NCBI GenBank assembly: GCA_018711545.1 | Contig: DVIC01000100.1 | Coordinates: 1-6,663 of the forward strand | Length of the DNA: 6,663 nucleotides | Source: Fimenecus stercoravium | Lineage (GTDB): Bacteria; Bacillota; Clostridia; Oscillospirales; Acutalibacteraceae | Direction: 5' to 3' | In this document: positions 6,145-6,663 of the stretch, in pieces | Position numbering within the stretch: position 1 is the first letter of the stretch | Layout: the number at the start of each line of letters is the position of its first letter | The notes under the pieces: model-generated | The model's database searches: none | Told to the model about the DNA's origin: nothing | The model's input: only the letters and a program-made list of their open reading frames with translations | Made by a program: the position numbers and the translations under genes

Positions 6145-6476
6145 GCGCTATGACGCTTCCCCAGCAGCTTGTGACCATCCTGATGGTCGTGCTCGGCACG
6201 ATGCTCACGCGGTTTTTGCCGTTCCTGCTGTTCCCGGCGGGTAAACCCACGCCGAAATATCTGCAATATCTGGGCAAGGTCCTGCCTGCGGCGGTGTTCG
6301 GGCTTTTGGTCGTGTACTGCCTGCGGAATGTAAGCATCGTTTCGGGCAGCCACGGCATCCCGGAGCTGATCGCTATCATTGTGGTGGTTCTGCTGCATTT
6401 GTGGAAAAAGCAGATGCTGTTGTCCATCGCGGGCGGCACGGTCTGCTATATGCTGCTTGTGCAGTTTGTGTTTTGA
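6141..6476 (+). CDS. azlD: AzlD, small subunit of branched-chain amino acid exporter (111 aa)
   Basis: This small, very hydrophobic protein has about four TM segments (near 8-26, 44-63, 70-87 and 92-109). It carries the AzlD pattern MLTRFLPFLLF (20-30) and a second helix beginning LGKVLPAAVFGLLVVY (44-59). It is needed together with AzlC for branched-chain amino acid export. The ATG overlaps the azlC stop in an ATGA arrangement. AAAGGGGG ending 9 nt upstream, inside the azlC 3' end, supplies a normal Shine-Dalgarno. An in-frame ATG four codons later is a possible but less likely start. The length is typical of the family. No intrinsic terminator with a T-run follows within the window. Confidence 0.92.
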   Translation: MSAMTLPQQLVTILMVVLGTMLTRFLPFLLFPAGKPTPKYLQYLGKVLPAAVFGLLVVYCLRNVSIVSGSHGIPELIAIIVVVLLHLWKKQMLLSIAGGTVCYMLLVQFVF

Positions 6477-6663
6477 TGCGCCAAAAGACAGCGAAGCATC
6501 CCGGAAACAAAATTTTTGTATGTATTGAAAAAGCAGCTTTGCATTTTGGATAAAGCGCTGTTGTATGGACCTTTGATATAGCAAAATTAAAAATTCCTGC
6601 CGTAGGGGCGGGGCTTAAGTGCCCGCCCGAGCCAAGTACGAAAAGAAGAGAACGTATGTCTGT
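6477..6663. other. Non-coding right end, AT-richer
   Basis: After azlD no supported gene is seen to the window edge. The stretch 6505-6595 is clearly AT-richer than the coding DNA. It contains a weak imperfect stem (AGCAGCTTT near 6530 with AAAG-CG-CTGTT near 6553), which lacks a T-run and is not convincing as a terminator. A GC-rich palindrome lies at 6606-6628. Confidence 0.6.
6606..6628. repeat. REP-like GC-rich palindrome
   Basis: GGGCGGGGC (6606-6614) and GCCCGCCC (6621-6628) pair over 8 bp with one bulged G and a TTAAGT loop. It is preceded by CGTAG and sits in AT-rich intergenic DNA. The form GTAGGGGCGG...CCGCCCG resembles intergenic palindromes I recall as repeated in gut Clostridia genomes; only one copy is visible here. 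It lacks an adjacent T-run on either strand, so it is not a standard terminator. Confidence 0.5.

Noticed and set aside
3044..6476. RmuC, AraC regulator and AzlCD as parts of a defence or other novel multi-gene system
   Set aside because: Each family is a common chromosomal gene with a known independent role. The genes are on different strands with separate promoters, and no effector, sensor or mobile-element genes accompany them.
6476..6553. Small 25-codon frame whose ATG overlaps the azlD stop (TGATG)
   Set aside because: The overlap hints at coupling, but there is no Shine-Dalgarno sequence, no recognisable family or TM segment, and its length is expected by chance.
5862..6584. 240-residue minus-strand frame opposite azlCD
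   Set aside because: It is antisense to two well-recognised genes, has an H/Q/R-rich composition typical of shadow frames, and no family is recognised.
6606..6628. Palindrome as a terminator of azlCD or of a gene entering from the right
   Set aside because: On the plus strand no T-run follows. On the minus strand the nearest T-run is more than 10 nt beyond the stem, so it does not fit an intrinsic terminator.
6656..6663. ATG near the right edge after a GAAGAG-like sequence, possible start of a next plus-strand gene
   Set aside because: Only two codons are visible and the ribosome binding site is weak, so it cannot be supported without further sequence.

Overview
This looks like an ordinary chromosomal segment from a GC-rich Gram-positive of the class Clostridia, probably a gut Oscillospiraceae/Ruminococcaceae-type organism. 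The evidence is near-consensus sigma-A promoters with 17-bp spacers, strong GGAGG-type ribosome binding sites, TTG and GTG starts, GC-rich codon use, and the gene families present (a cytoplasmic GH3 beta-glucosidase, a Firmicutes-style RmuC, an AraC regulator and AzlCD). The species cannot be named from the sequence. I see no insertion sequence, CRISPR array, prophage, rRNA, tRNA or recognised defence system.

Layout, left to right. Bases 1-340 (minus) hold the N-terminal 113 codons of an unrecognised membrane protein that runs off the left edge. It has its own promoter (379-407), just beyond a strong terminator (428-456) that ends the next gene. Bases 476-2908 (minus) encode an 810-residue GH3 beta-glucosidase with an unassigned C-terminal extension, read from its own promoter (2993-3021). 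An imperfect 11-bp inverted repeat lies in its leader. Bases 3044-4354 (minus) encode RmuC, with one TM segment, a coiled coil and a PD-(D/E)XK-like core. Bases 4470-5246 (minus) encode a 258-residue AraC-family regulator. A compact divergent control region (5247-5427) separates it from azlC (5428-6144) and azlD (6141-6476) on the plus strand, which overlap by ATGA. The right end (6477-6663) is AT-richer and non-coding as far as I can see, except for a GC-rich REP-like palindrome at 6606-6628.

How the parts work together. The clearest unit is the araC-family regulator facing azlCD. AzlC and AzlD form a two-subunit branched-chain amino acid exporter, and the regulator is the obvious candidate for controlling it and itself. 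The beta-glucosidase has no signal peptide, so it probably cleaves imported oligosaccharides in the cytoplasm. RmuC is a housekeeping genome-stability protein and may be partly transcribed by read-through from the araC-type gene, since no terminator separates them.

I did not find a convincing undescribed system. The points most worth a second look are a hairpin that would bring a distant Shine-Dalgarno sequence next to the azlC start, the inverted repeat in the beta-glucosidase leader, the GH3 C-terminal extension and the REP-like palindrome. Several longer open frames carry N-terminal extensions that promoter and ribosome-binding-site positions rule out; the starts given here are corrected for this.
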